Of a stretch of 64,000 nucleotides of DNA, positions 48,610 through 60,354 are shown piece after piece. The notes below the pieces were generated by a model. It ran no database searches, was not told where the DNA came from, and worked only from the letters and a program-made list of their open reading frames with translations. The position numbers and the translations under genes were made by a program. How positions within the stretch are numbered: position 1 is the first letter of the stretch; every line of letters starts with the position of its first letter. The stretch lies in the NCBI GenBank assembly GCA_002794735.1, contig NBAZ01000004.1, forward strand, positions 558,001 through 622,000. Direction: 5' to 3'. Origin of the DNA: Pyrrhoderma lamaoense. Taxonomy: Eukaryota; Basidiomycota; Agaricomycetes; Hymenochaetales; Hymenochaetaceae.

Positions 48610-50812
48610 TTAAACTCTGTTCTCAGATGCTTCTGAATCGTCAGAGCATGTTTTATTCGTTTTCGATATTACGGAAACGCTCTTCCGCGAGTCATAGAAG
48701 ATAAGTATGCAAGCACATTCAAGGGCAACGATCCCCACTAAGAACCATAAAGAGGCACTCCGACCGTCAAACTTAAGGGCACCCTCCGGTCCGCTTCTGT
48801 TCTGAATACTAGTTTGGATAGAAGTAACCGCGGCGATGCCTATTGCGGATCCCACTTGTAAGGCTGAGTTAAAAATCGCACCGACTGTACCAGCCTTTTC
48901 GGGTGGGGAGTTCGCGAAAATTGCAATGCTGAATAAGAGCACGACAAAAAAGTTGAAAGCGCAGTTAAGATATATTCGCCATGATTCTTAGTAATGTACT
49001 AATGACTTACTTGGTGTGCACATAGGAAAGCATATTTCCAGCTGATCCGATGGTAAATGCGGGAAAGATTAACGACCAGTACCGGTTCTTAGGTCCTGAG
49101 AATGGTAGAAGAATGGTAGCGGCAAGAGTCAATATTTGACCAAATAGGATAAGCCACTTCGAGTTTATTTTTTGTGCCAATGGACCAGTCGTCGCCATCA
49201 AGAACCCAGCTAGACCAAGAGGAAGCCTACAGAATTATTGTTTCAATTAGTAAATTACAAGCATGATTGCATTTGTAATAGCGAGAAGTCTTACACGTGC
49301 ACAGCAGTTTTGATAGGCGACCATCCGAAGACACCGTCCCAGTATTCGGTGTAGATTAAAAACAAAGTAACCCACCAAAGGTAAGGTAAGAGAGCTGCAC
49401 CAAATAAAACCGAGAAATTCGGATAGAACCAAGTTGACGGAGGGCTAACCGATGAAATGTTAATAACAAACGTAAACATAGAAATGACTATTGCATTGAA
49501 GTTTCAGCACTTACACCACAGCATTCTCCTCTGGAATGAGAGTTTCGTAGTATAAGAATCCTGCAACAAGGAATACAGAGATGATCAAGGGTGCAAGGAC
49601 TCTTGCTGAGCTCCAACCATCTGTTGATCCGATGTTAAAGCGAAGATGAGGAGGACCAAGGCGGCAGTGAGAAGAGTCACTCCAATAACATCAAGTCCCT
49701 CTAAAGTCTTTGGCTTATTGTGGAAGTGACGAGATTGGCGGCGCATTTCCTGATCCGAGGGAATCAAAGGGATACTAGCAATAGCTAAAGGCAAGGCGAC
49801 ACAAGTGGCAAAGTAAAACACCCATTGCCAGTTCACGAATTGAACGAAAACAGCTCCGAGGACGTAACCCGTAACTAAAATACGGAGTTAGCTAATAAGA
49901 ATGGAGAAAATAGGTTGGTTTAATTCTGTTTTCCACAAGACTCACTGTTAGCAATAGCTCCTGTGGCTCCAAAAGCCGCGATGGCTCTTGATTGCTCAGC
50001 TGGCTCCGGGAATAGTTTTACGATCAAATTAAGTGCCTGTTGTGGCTTGATTAGAAACTCGAAACCCGAAACTCTGTTTCCCTTCACACTCACCGAGGGT
50101 ATTGTCATCGCTCCAACTGATGGTGGATCAGAATCATTAGTGCTATGTTCGGACCGGGAATATAATAAAATACAAAGTATACTAACAAATTCCAGTCACT
50201 CCGCGAAGGACGAACATGACAATTTTGTTCCGTACAAAGCCAATACCGAGATTGATAAATCCAATAGCAAATAACCCAACTATGAAGGCCGACTCTGATG
50301 TCGAATCATTTTAAGATGCGATTCGGATAATGAAAAGGGTATCGCAACTTACTGGGACTGTATACGTCACTGATACGACCGCTCTACAGCGTCTGAGTCA
50401 GAATTGATCAATCTTAATGACTCGTACACATAAGACTCACGACTAGCAAGAACGCAGCAAATGAAAGTTGAAGAGCACTGACGATCCAGACGGATTCGTT
50501 AGTAGTCATTTTAAGATCTTGAGAAATAACTGGAATTGCAGTCAACAGTGAAGAGTTGTTGAAGACATCAAGGTATTGTGCCAGACAGAACATAAAAAGA
50601 AGACAGTAGCGTCGGAAAGATGAAAATGTTGGCTGGATAGATGAAGTGATGTACTCTTCATCATTCTTGTGATCATTCACTTCGACAGTGTTGGGCTCTG
50701 TCTTCTCTGGGATACCCTTGACTGGCTCAGAGACAGGAAGCTGGACGGAAGAAGGCCTCGGGGTGCCAACGAGAGTATCGGGCCTGGATACAGTGTTTTC
50801 CTCGTTCAACAT
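48610..50812 (-). CDS. MFS transporter, DHA2-like (copy 2)
   Basis: This is the same architecture as the adjacent copy. The start at 50812 gives an N-tail rich in Glu, Pro and Ser, followed by TM1 (YCLLFMFCLAQYLDVFNNSS), LTAIPVISQDLKMTTNESVW, IVSALQLSFAAFLLV, FPEPAEQSRAIAAFGATGAI, WQWVFYFATCVALPLAIASI, GVTLLTAALVLLIFALTSDQ, SGRTGPL-type loops near 49150, and FNSALQVGSAIGIAAVTSIQ. The cytosolic tail ends DDSEASENRV. An upstream in-frame Met exists but lies beyond the usual family start. The NNSS in TM1, the EQSRA(V/I)AAFGA motif and the QxGSAxGxAAVTSI segment are shared with copy 1. Substrate unknown. About nine exons. Confidence 0.87.
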
Positions 50813-51838
50813 GGCTTCCTTTCCTGCCTGTAGTCGTTGTGAAAAAAGGAGATGCATTCTGAGTACCGACTTATATATCTGACGGACATCATTAACGAAT
50901 ACCGATACGGGTTTCAAGCATAATGAGCTGTTTTACGCCGTCCGCACCGGAACTGGATTCAAAACTGGGCTATGTACGGAAAGAAACACAGACAAATAAC
51001 AATACTTCGTGACCGTCGGAATGATACAAGCGCCATATCATAATTAAACAGAGTTGACCGCGCTGTAAGAAAAGCTAAGTTGAGGGCTAAATTTGGCATA
51101 GAAGATATTATCGACTCGTGTTAACCAACCAGATGTTTTCATCGAGGACAAGGAAGAAGTAGGTCTATCAATACTCGATTCAGATGAAACCCCAAACCTT
51201 GACCGCCCCCGGGGAATACAACGGTTGTAAATGAAACCCAGCGATCAGGTTGAATTCACCGAGCTGTGCAAATTTAGTATCTTCTTGATTTCGACACTGA
51301 GTTGTGCCGATCAATAGCTAGAGGGGAAAAGTGAAAAACACCTGAATGAAGAGGTGGAAACACGAATGATAACGGTATTCTCGGAGGCAATTATACTCGC
51401 AATCTGGGCACGGCTAATTGAGAGTTACATGCGGAAATGCAAGAACTTGATGAAGTTCGTTGACTCTGAGGATCCGATGAGGACTAGTAAACACATAGTG
51501 AACTTTACTTAGTATTGTGATTGTTGAGGATCTTTCGCATGCAAGTTAACGCCTGTACACATGACTGACCAACTTGGTAAAACGTTCTTGTACTTTGCAC
51601 ATCGGCTGGCTTTTTCAACCATTACGATTATCGATTTCTGTTAGTTTGCTCACGTAAGCGAATATATCGTGGGTTAGTCGCGTCACAAAAAACGATCTCA
51701 AGAGTCGAAACGCGTTTTATAACTAAATTTAGGTTTTCAATGAGTTATTAGTGAACTTCTTTGAGTCTTCGTCTATCAACTCAAGATGGTTTGTATATAA
51801 CAGAAATTTCTCTTCCCTTCTTCATCTAACAACAAGCA
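50813..51838. other. Divergent intergenic region, MFS copy 2 / ERJ5
   Basis: About 1 kb with no supported coding sequence. It must contain two divergent promoters. No repeat, RNA gene or clear regulatory element stands out. Confidence 0.55.
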
Positions 51839-53374
51839 ATGAAGCAGAAGCTCCTATTTTGGCTCGGTTTTCTCGGTTTACTCGTGTCCACGGTTCTGGC
51901 ATGGACAAAGGTGAATCTCTACCCTCTAGTACTGGACAACACGTACTCTTGCTGAACCGATATCCAATCAGGAGACTATGAGATTTTTGACCTTGTTACT
52001 GCTGTCGAAGCATCAGAAGGTGTTTTGCTTAATCCTCAGGTCCAATGATATTGTTACTAAATGACCACCCAGGCAAAGGGACAACGTTCTATTCATGGCT
52101 TGATGTATCTCCTTCCGCATCCTCAAAGGAAATCGCCCGTGCTTATAGGAAGAAAAGTCTAGTACTACAGTACGTCAATATTGACAGCTCAATCCTATAT
52201 CCTATGTGCTTCATGTTTAAATTCGATCTACTTCTAGTCCAGACAAAAATCCCGGCGTCAAAGGAGCTCACGAAAGGTTCGCCAGACTCGGGATTGTCTC
52301 TCAGATACTAAGAAGTGAGGAAGGACGAGAGCGGTATGACTTAGACTTCAAAAGCATAGCTAATGGTCTGAACAAAATTTTCATGCTCGTTCTATATGTA
52401 GATACGACTTCTTCTATAAAAATGGTGTGCCACGCTGGCGTGGGACAGGCTATTATTATTCACGCTATAGACCCGGACTTGGAGTAAGTGAATCTATACT
52501 CTATTCTATTGAGTATACCACCATGAGTCTAATCACCGATCATTGTATCAAAAATAGTCTGTTACAGTGTTTTTAATTCTGCTCTCATCTGGAATGCATT
52601 ACATTATTCAGCATATTAACTACAAGAGAGACCTTGCCAGAATTGAGAGATTTGTGAGAGAGGCGCGATCAGCTGCTTGGGGCCCACGTCTGGTACCTTT
52701 AGAAGGTAGACGGAAGGTTAGAGATCTATTATGGTATTGTTCTTAACGGAGAGCATTGATCAGAGAGAAAAATATAGGTCCGTGTTAACATTGGAGGTCG
52801 GGCATATGTAGATGAAGAAGGGAATGTTATCCCAGGCAAGCAAGTAGAGATGATTGTAGAAGGAGATAACGTCTCATTGTCCGTATCGATTTCCAAAAAT
52901 TGTTTGCAACCTAAAGTGATTCTTATCCGATTCTTATCCATTTAGGTTGAACCAGATGGGACGTTATTACCTCTTCATGAAGGAGCCGCATCACCGCCTT
53001 CAATCAAGCGCACCTGGTTTATATCCCTCATCCTATCCTTGATCGGTAAGCAAGAGGATGGAGCAGTAAGCGGTACCGAGGCCAGAGCTGAGGTGGAAGA
53101 GGAACTACAGGCAAGCGCAGGGAATAGAAAGCAGAGAAGGAGAGCGAAGAAGGCGGCAGCAGCAGCAGCAGCATCAAGCGATAATGTTGATGAAACGTCG
53201 GGTACCGATGACATAAGTAGCGGTGCAGTGACACCAGTCCAGACTGCGGGGAAGCCAGTCGCTGTGCGAGGACCTACCATGATGGCTGGAGGACGTAGAC
53301 GTAAAGGGATACCAAGAAAGGTGCCGGAAAGAAAGGGCAAGGAGGGCGATAACAATGCGACGGAAGCTTTATAG
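51839..53374 (+). CDS. ERJ5: ER membrane J-domain protein (ERJ5-like)
   Basis: This is an ER-lumenal J-domain co-chaperone of BiP/Kar2 of the Erj5 type. The start exon is a signal peptide ([18 protein letters not shown]). The next exon reads [16 protein letters not shown], typical of Erj5 before the J domain. The J domain follows: [20 protein letters not shown] and [10 protein letters not shown], then the HPDKNPG motif whose His codon is split by an intron, and [11 protein letters not shown] membrane segment follows ([20 protein letters not shown]), then [14 protein letters not shown] and a long Lys/Arg/Ala-rich cytosolic tail. About seven exons. The signal exon and DYEIFDL are one base out of phase at 51971-51975, consistent with one G missing from GAGGAC. 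Confidence 0.85.
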
Positions 53375-54026
53375 CTTAAGCTGGGTGCTGAGGGAGAGTA
53401 GTAGAATGAGCAGAAAGAGCGCTGGATGTTGTAAAGTTAGAAGTAGTCCAGTATTGAAATGAGCGCGCTCGGCTGGAATGGGAAGATGTAGACCGGAACG
53501 GGCCGGAGGAATCGGAGCACAATAGATTTGAACGAGAGCAGTTTTCAGCTGTGCAGTGACTGAATGGAGAGAGGAGAAGAGGCGCGGTCAGTCGAGATCT
53601 CGCTGGTCATGCGGATGGCAATCATCAGCTCGGGGCAAAGGGTTGTGGCCATCAATATGATATGATAGCCTTGTCGAACAGGCTTATCCCTCTTCGCACT
53701 GTGCTCGCATTTATACGTACTCGACAATCTGAAGCACAACGCCCGCAGTTGTCAGTGTGCAGAGATGTGAGTGTGTGAGCATATGTACCCCTACGGCCGG
53801 ATGGAGGCACCCGAGGGGGGCTAGGTACGGCAGATTATATAATAGTAATAATATAAAAAGGGCAAACGGTGCATAGCTCTGCGCTTATCTCGGCCAATTA
53901 ACGTGCTCGTTTATCAGACTCAAAGATTTATAGAGCTAGTTTTAACCCGCGTCCTGAACCTCTCTCTCCTAAAACCCATCACCATCTCCTCTTTCTTTCC
54001 CTTTTCATCTTTCTCTTCTTTTCGTC
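53375..54026. other. Intergenic, glutamine synthetase promoter region
   Basis: 652 bp with no supported gene. The right half should be the GLN1 promoter and leader: it is C/T-rich just before the start codon, which is common in strongly expressed fungal genes. Candidate GATA-factor and CCAAT sites are listed separately. Confidence 0.6.
53884..53916. promoter_or_regulatory. Candidate GATA-factor and CCAAT sites upstream of GLN1
   Basis: Within 145 bp of the glutamine synthetase start lie CTTATCT at 53884-53890 (AGATAAG on the other strand), CCAAT at 53894-53898 and TTATCA at 53911-53916 (TGATAA). Fungal GATA factors bind HGATAR and control nitrogen genes, including glutamine synthetase in several fungi. 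The motifs are short and could occur by chance. Confidence 0.35.
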
Positions 54027-55361
54027 ATGTCCTCTGCTGTCGCCTATAGACCTGACCTCCTCGCTCCTTTCCTTGCCCTCCCCCAAGGCGACAAGGTTCA
54101 GGCTGAGTGTATGCGGATTTATTTAAATTTTCTTTCTCTTTCGGCCGATGCACCAAATCTTATGACTCGTCAATTTAGATGTCTGGATTGATGGTGATGG
54201 CGAGTTGCGTTCAAAGACAACGGTATGGTCTCGTCCTTTAGCCTTGCTTTCTGTATCGTAAACTCACTCAATAACATCTCTCAGACCGTCGGTAAGAAGG
54301 TAACCGACATCAGCCAGCTCCGTCAATGGGACTTCGACGGTTCCTCCACCAACCAGGCTGATGGCCATGACTCTGATGTATATCTCCGTGCTGCTGCCAT
54401 CTTCAAGGACCCCTTCCGCGGTGGTGACAACATCCTTGTCATGGCTGAAACTTACAACAACGATGGCACTCCTAACAAGACCAACCACCGTGCTGCAGCA
54501 TCAAAGATCATGGAAGCCGCTGCTGCTGAGATCCCTTGGTTCGGTATTGAGCAGGAGTACACCTTGATGGGTCTTGACGGTAGACCTTATGGCTGGCCAG
54601 CAGGTGGTTTCCCTGGACCTCAGGGACCTTATTACTGTGGTGCTGGTAAGTCCTTGATCATTTAGCTGACTTTAAGGAAGCGCCCTAAAAGACTTCTCCC
54701 TCTCTCCCCCCAAATTAGGTGCTGGCAAGGTCTTTGCCCGTGATCTCGTTGAGGCTCACTACCGTGCTTGCTTATATGCTGGAGTAAACATCTCTGGTAT
54801 CAATGCTGAGGTTATGCCCTCTCAGTGGGAGTTCCAGGTCGGCCCATGTGAAGGTATTTCTATGGGTGACCACCTCTGGATGGCGCGTTACCTTCTTGTC
54901 CGTATTGCGGAACAATGGGGAATTAAGGTCTCCTTCCACCCCAAGCCTCTTCCGGGTGATTGGAACGGTGCTGGTTGCCACACCAACTACTCCACCAAGG
55001 CAATGCGTGAACAAGGTGGACTTGATCATATCAAGAAGGCTATTGAGAAGCTTTCAAAGCGCCACGTCGAGCACATTGCTGTCTACGGTGCAGACAACGA
55101 GCTCCGTCTTACTGGCCGTCACGAGACTGGCCATATTTCTCAGTTCTCATCAGGTGTCGCTAACCGTGGTGCATCAATCCGTATCCCACGTCATGTTGCC
55201 CACACTGGCTATGGATACCTTGAAGATAGACGCCCTGCTTCAAACATTGGTAAGTTTCTCTTGGCCTTCTTTAACAGTTTATGGATTTTGATTCTCATCA
55301 TCTACTAGACCCGTACCAGGTCACTGCCATCATCGTGGAGACAACTTGTCTCATGGATTAA
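54027..55361 (+). CDS. GLN1: Glutamine synthetase (eukaryotic type II)
   Basis: It catalyses ATP-dependent amidation of glutamate by ammonium, central to nitrogen assimilation. Motifs in order: [70 protein letters not shown] (metal-binding Glu), [79 protein letters not shown] with the catalytic Arg, and [20 protein letters not shown]. The last exon ends CLMD. About 358 residues, full length, in about six exons and without frame defects. The coding sequence favours C-ending codons more than its neighbours, suggesting high expression. IDH1, which makes 2-oxoglutarate, is 3 kb away. Confidence 0.97.
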
Positions 55362-55569
55362 ACTTAGATAGATTTTCGAGGGGTTTTGTGTATAATGCCT
55401 GTGTATTAATTTTTTTTCATGGAAGAATCAACAAAAAAATGCAGAAGTAATCTATTTTCGACAAATAGTTGACAAATCTGAATGTTGTCGGAGTTCACGC
55501 GGATATAAACCTATGGAAAAGAATTTCCCCATTGAATAAACACTTGATCTTCCCTTTGACTTACAAACC

Positions 55570-58061
55570 ATGAGCTCTAATAAGAAGCTGCAATTGCCGG
55601 AGTTTTTGAAAGTGTTAACGAGCGGTGGACTGCCGGTGAAAAAGGCTATGCCATTTGCTGGAAAGGTGTAAGCCATGAAGTTTTTACACTACCCTACCCC
55701 TCTTCTCCGTCTTGGGGCGTTGGGGAGGAGTTGTTTTGATCAATTCTAATTTATGTCCCAACAAAATTTTTATGTCTGTTCTATTTCTGGGGATGACGGG
55801 GTCCGTCGGTCGTCTTCGTGATTGGTCGGTCCTTGGATGCTTGATGATGCTCTGTACTTCAAATTGCGTGTTAAAATGCTATCAATATTGGAACTTGCTA
55901 CCACTCAATGCTCTACGTAACTACCTACACGCAACACACATATACACAAAATGCAGATACTCGCAACACAATACGCCCGAAAGCCTTGGTTTACTCACAG
56001 ATTCGGCGCTCATACGGCTTGGCGTTGAAGGGAAGGATGACCGCAAGGTAGCATTGGCAGCTTTCAAAAAAGCTGGGTTTGGAAAGCCGCCGCAGAGTTC
56101 GAGGTCCGGAACTGGTAATGAAACCAAGAGTGGGAGTAAGGGTGGGACTGGAGCGGCCGCTACCAGTACTGCTGGTAGGAGAGAATTTCCTCGTGCGGTC
56201 GGTGGAGGTCTGGCGACTATGACCCAGAGCCCAGGTGCAGGGTCTTCGAAGCTAAAGAATATGATGACCGGGAAGGTAAGTGACTGAGAGGGTGTGCGCA
56301 TGTGTGTTACGATTTTATTTCGTCAGTTCCTCGTCCACTTCTCCGAGTCCACTACTAGCCTTCGGCTTTCCTTCTTGTTTCTCGACTTGCTACGCGGTTA
56401 ATTAGCGTCTATGTGGCTCTAGGCTTTTAGGCCAATATCCTACTAATCACCCAAAAAGACCATACTCGTTTTATCCTTCATTCACTAGTCAAGTTGGGAT
56501 ATTAATAAATATGACTCGTCTAACTTTCTTCTCGTTTAGACTTCCTCGGCAAAGAAACGGAAACGTGATGATGATCTGGATGAGCTCCTTCCTAGCGCTT
56601 CAACGGATGAAGGAGCGGAACTCGGGAGTCTTGAATTCAATGAAGTTCTGGATGAAGAGGTAAGGAATTTCTTTCTCTATCTCACTCAGGTCATGGGGTA
56701 AATACTATGGATATACTCATGCACCCATACGCTTCCCTTTTGACCTCGACATTCAGAGTTACATATATGCATCAACATAAAATGCTTATTTACACTTTTC
56801 CGATTTTTTTTTGGTTCCTTCTTGTATTCTTTAGGTTTTGAGAACCAAGTTTGCCGTCGTGAACCGGGCGCCGGTAATGGCCTTGTGGTCTACAATCGTT
56901 GCAGAGCAGTTAGGGTTTAAACGAGAAGAGGCTCTTAGTATTGGTAAGGCAAGATAAATGGATGGGGGAAGGGGGGACACATGCTCAAATGTTATGCCTT
57001 TCTAACACCCCTCCTCTTCTCTCACTAAATAATGGACAACCCTGTTGATTTGATTATGGTCCATACACGCACACTCCTTAGCATCTGCGTACACAGAAAT
57101 GAATGCGATATCAAAAGGAGTTTCACTTGGGATAATTGATAAAAGTAGAGGCAAAGGTATAGAAATCTCGAAGAGTGATTCACAACCTTACATCGATCTA
57201 ATGGGCCGCCGGTATGTGTGGATACCCTTGTCTGGTCTTGTCTGCCTGCCTGTCGTAACGAGAACTAATAACTTCAAACCACTTCTTTTCTTCTTATGTG
57301 CCTCATCTTTCCTCCATCAACCCCGTTTTGATTTCATCTATCTTCTTCCCCATTCCTCCAACCCCACTCCCTAGAATGTGAGTCAAATTTCCGATATTTT
57401 ACACTTACCTTTTGGATCCTACGTTCCTAATAGCTGATTATCTCGAATCTTATCTCCTCTCCCTCTCCACGCAGACCACTCTTCAAAACGAAGAAAGACT
57501 CCTGGCGAGCACTCGTAAAAGGCAAACCAGTAGAACCAGTACCGTCCTACAAGTACATCACTAACAGTTTCCGACAAACCCTTCCTTATATTGCAGGAGC
57601 ATTACGCTTACTAGCAGAATCCTTTGAACCTACGGAGCTTAACGAAAAAGGGTTTGGGATATACGCTGATTTTAGACCTGAAGTTAACGAGTGGGGGAAA
57701 CGTGCGGAAGTGAGATGTGTGAATATTTTGGGGCTTCGTCGTGCCAAGAGAGAAGAAGTAGATATTCATGATGATGTTGTTGGTAGTGGTGGTGGTGAGC
57801 GTTTACGTATGGATGTACATCATGGGTGCTTTCGGAGCGAGGTGATAGTGGACAAGTCGTGGATCTGGACAAAGAAGTGGAAGATGATACTACTAAAGCG
57901 GATATGGGTTCTCAGGTGAAGATTGAGGAAGGGCGGCCGAGGTAGGACCTCCGGTGAAGAAGAGCAAGATAATCTCCTTCCAAGAAAGTGAAGTTTCCCT
58001 TGATGCATCAGCTGACTTGGACGAACTAGATGAATTTATTAGAAGCGGTGGTGGCTCCTAG
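55570..58061 (+). CDS. Protein of unknown function with a conserved helical domain
   Basis: I cannot name the function. The first exon (MSSNKKLQLPEFLKVLTSGG) joins across an intron of about 280 nt to YSQHNTPESLGLLTDSALIR and DRKVALAAFKKAGF, a short helical, SAM-like unit. A Gly/Ser linker and a basic, nuclear-signal-like KKRKRDDD follow. The main domain is LRTKFAVVNRAPVMALWSTI, VAEQLGFKREEALSI, ASAYTEMNAISKGVSLGI and IDLMGRRPLFKTKKDSWRAL, then YKYITNSFRQTLPYIAGALR and ESFEPTELNEKGFGIYADFR with PEV. Similar wording occurs in bacterial uncharacterised proteins, from memory. The acidic C-terminus (SLDASADLDELDEFIRSGGG) is reached only if single bases are missing at about 57824-57826 and 57941-57942. 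Six or more exons. Confidence 0.65.
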
Positions 58062-58375
58062 GGACTTTACAAAGGTCCCTTTTCGAGATCCTTATTTATG
58101 ATATTTAAGCCACAACATATCTTTACCAGTTCTTGCTTATTCAATGTTGCGCTCATTCTAGCAACATTCCTTATTTTTTTTTCAGATTTTACAACAAGAG
58201 ACATTAGTATAGCCACAAATCGAGTCGCATCCTTAGTACAATGCATTTAGAAAGCGAGAGATATGGTATATTTTAATCCTTATCCCCTATTAGATGGAAG
58301 ATAAGAGGTCCCCCCTACCATATTTTCTAGTGTCTATAGACAATCAAAAAGAAAGAGAAAGCAGCTAGACATTAT
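58062..58375. other. Convergent intergenic region
   Basis: 314 bp between the ends of the unknown-function gene and IDH1. It is T-rich and fits two 3' untranslated regions. Nothing else is seen. Confidence 0.6.
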
Positions 58376-60029
58376 TTATAGCCTTTTAATGATTGCTTGA
58401 GTGAAGTCAGAGGTTGTCGCAGATCCTGGGAAATATCGAGAAAAGGTAAGTCTATCTTGATGATATCAACCTCAATGTGGAGTATTGTAACTTACCTCCC
58501 ATGTCAGCTGTGCGAACTTTACCCTCGTTGATCACACCAAATGTTGCGCTGGCAATGTTATTCGCGAGATGGTCAAGTCTATGTTATTTTGGAAGAGTCA
58601 GAATATATTATTAAGAGTGCTTATACACCTTACTCACCCAAGGTGTCGAAGCATCATAGTTGCACTGAGGATCATCGCCGTCGGGTTAGCCTTGTTTGTG
58701 CCCATGAGGTCTTTTGCAACATGACGGCAACCAGGCTCAAAGAGCGCATACTCCTGTTTGACAACGTAGGTATTAAAAAACACAAATACTGCGATAGAGT
58801 AGTAGACGAGATACGTACACGTCCTACGTTGCAGCCAGGAACGATACCCGGGCCACCGACGAGAGCAGCTCCGATATTAGAGACAATAGCTCCGTACAAG
58901 TTAGGCATGACCATCACATCGAACTGCCCAGGCTTTGCAACAAGCTGCATTGAGCTACGGAATTTTTATGAGTATATCAATGTAAAAAGGAACTTCATGC
59001 TCACGTGTTGTCAACAATCATATCGTTGGCGGTAATGCCGGAGCTCTTATACTCCTCCGCGACTTGACGGAATGTATTCAAGAAAAGACCATCACCAAGT
59101 TTCATGATGTTTGCCTTGTGTACACAAGTCACTTTCTGTTGATTTACCTGAATTAGCATCAATTACTCTGAATTAAAAAATCATTTTTGTACCTTGCGGT
59201 TGTTTTTGAGAGCGAAGTCGAAGGCGAAACGAGCGATGCGTTCAGCCTTGGTTCTAGTTGAAACCTTCAAACTTTCAACGACACCAGGATAACTCTGATG
59301 CTCAAGGCCAGAGTATTCACCCTCAGTATTTTCACGGATGATAGCAAAGTCGACATTCTGGTGACGTGTTGGGAATCCTGGAAGAGACTTGCACAAAACA
59401 ACGGATGCGTAAATATCCAACTGCTGTCTCATAGCAACATTCCAAGAGATATGTCCCGTCGTTGATATCGGCGTGAAAAGAATACCTAAGAAGGCTTGTC
59501 AGAAATTCAAAGAGGATGAGATAGTTTGAGCTTACCCTTGAGACCAACCCTATTACGCTTAAGACTGTCCATTGCCTGCTTGAACAGATCTTCACCGGTT
59601 GAGGACATTCCGGAGACATTGTATTGATCCCATTCAATAGGAGCGTTTACTGCCTCGAATATCTCTTTGACAGAGTCGGTAATTTCGGCACCAACACCGT
59701 CACCGGGGATGAGCGTCACCTAGAAAACGTTAGACGGAGGTGAAGTATGCTAGCGTGGCGTACGTCTGACTCACGGTGTAGACACCACCATATTTTGTGG
59801 GTTGCTAGAATACGATTAGAGCTTATATATGGAGTACACATGGTTATCTCGTACTCACTCTAGCAGTGACCTTCGGAAAACCGGCCGAGAGGGTCGTTGC
59901 ATGACGCTGTGAAGTAGATTTAATGGAATTGTTATCTTATAAGATTAGAGAAAAGAAAGGGGAGAAAATATATGTGCTCACCGCCTGTGCTGCTGAACGA
60001 GCGACACTCGAGACTGCAGAGCGTAACAT
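58376..60029 (-). CDS. IDH1: NAD-dependent isocitrate dehydrogenase, regulatory subunit
   Basis: This is the regulatory partner of the Idh2 encoded at 8.4 kb. The N-terminus [15 protein letters not shown] is a mitochondrial presequence. [20 protein letters not shown] matches the Idh1 wording. [120 protein letters not shown] and [13 protein letters not shown] follow. It is assigned to Idh1 by KYGG, the GHISWN region (catalytic subunits have PIGKGH) and RHVAKDL (catalytic subunits have HGSAPDIAG). About eleven exons and 370 residues, all in frame. Both IDH genes have similarly placed introns. Confidence 0.94.
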
Positions 60030-60354
60030 GATGGATGAACGAAGGTAAGAGGGGTTTGTCGGAGTGAATGGGCAAAATCTTGAGGACTATGAAGAATTTG
60101 CGTAGGTCCAATCGGGGTCACACCGGACCGTGACGAGACGTCATTCACGTGTCAGCAATATTAACGTTTTTTTACTTTCTGCTTCTTACTTTTACTCTCT
60201 TCTATTTTAGGTTGCTTCTTCTACTTCCCTTCTTTTTCGGGCTCCCTCTCAGTCCTACTCTGCCCCCCCCCCATCCTTGTAATCATATTTAACTACGTTC
60301 TTTGCTTCGTGCATATCTTATTCTTCTCCTAACGGCCTAACACCATCTTGAACA
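60030..60354. other. Divergent promoter region, IDH1 / alpha-beta hydrolase
   Basis: 325 bp between start codons. The half nearest the plus-strand gene is pyrimidine-rich with a C10 run at 60263-60272. No coding content. Confidence 0.6.
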
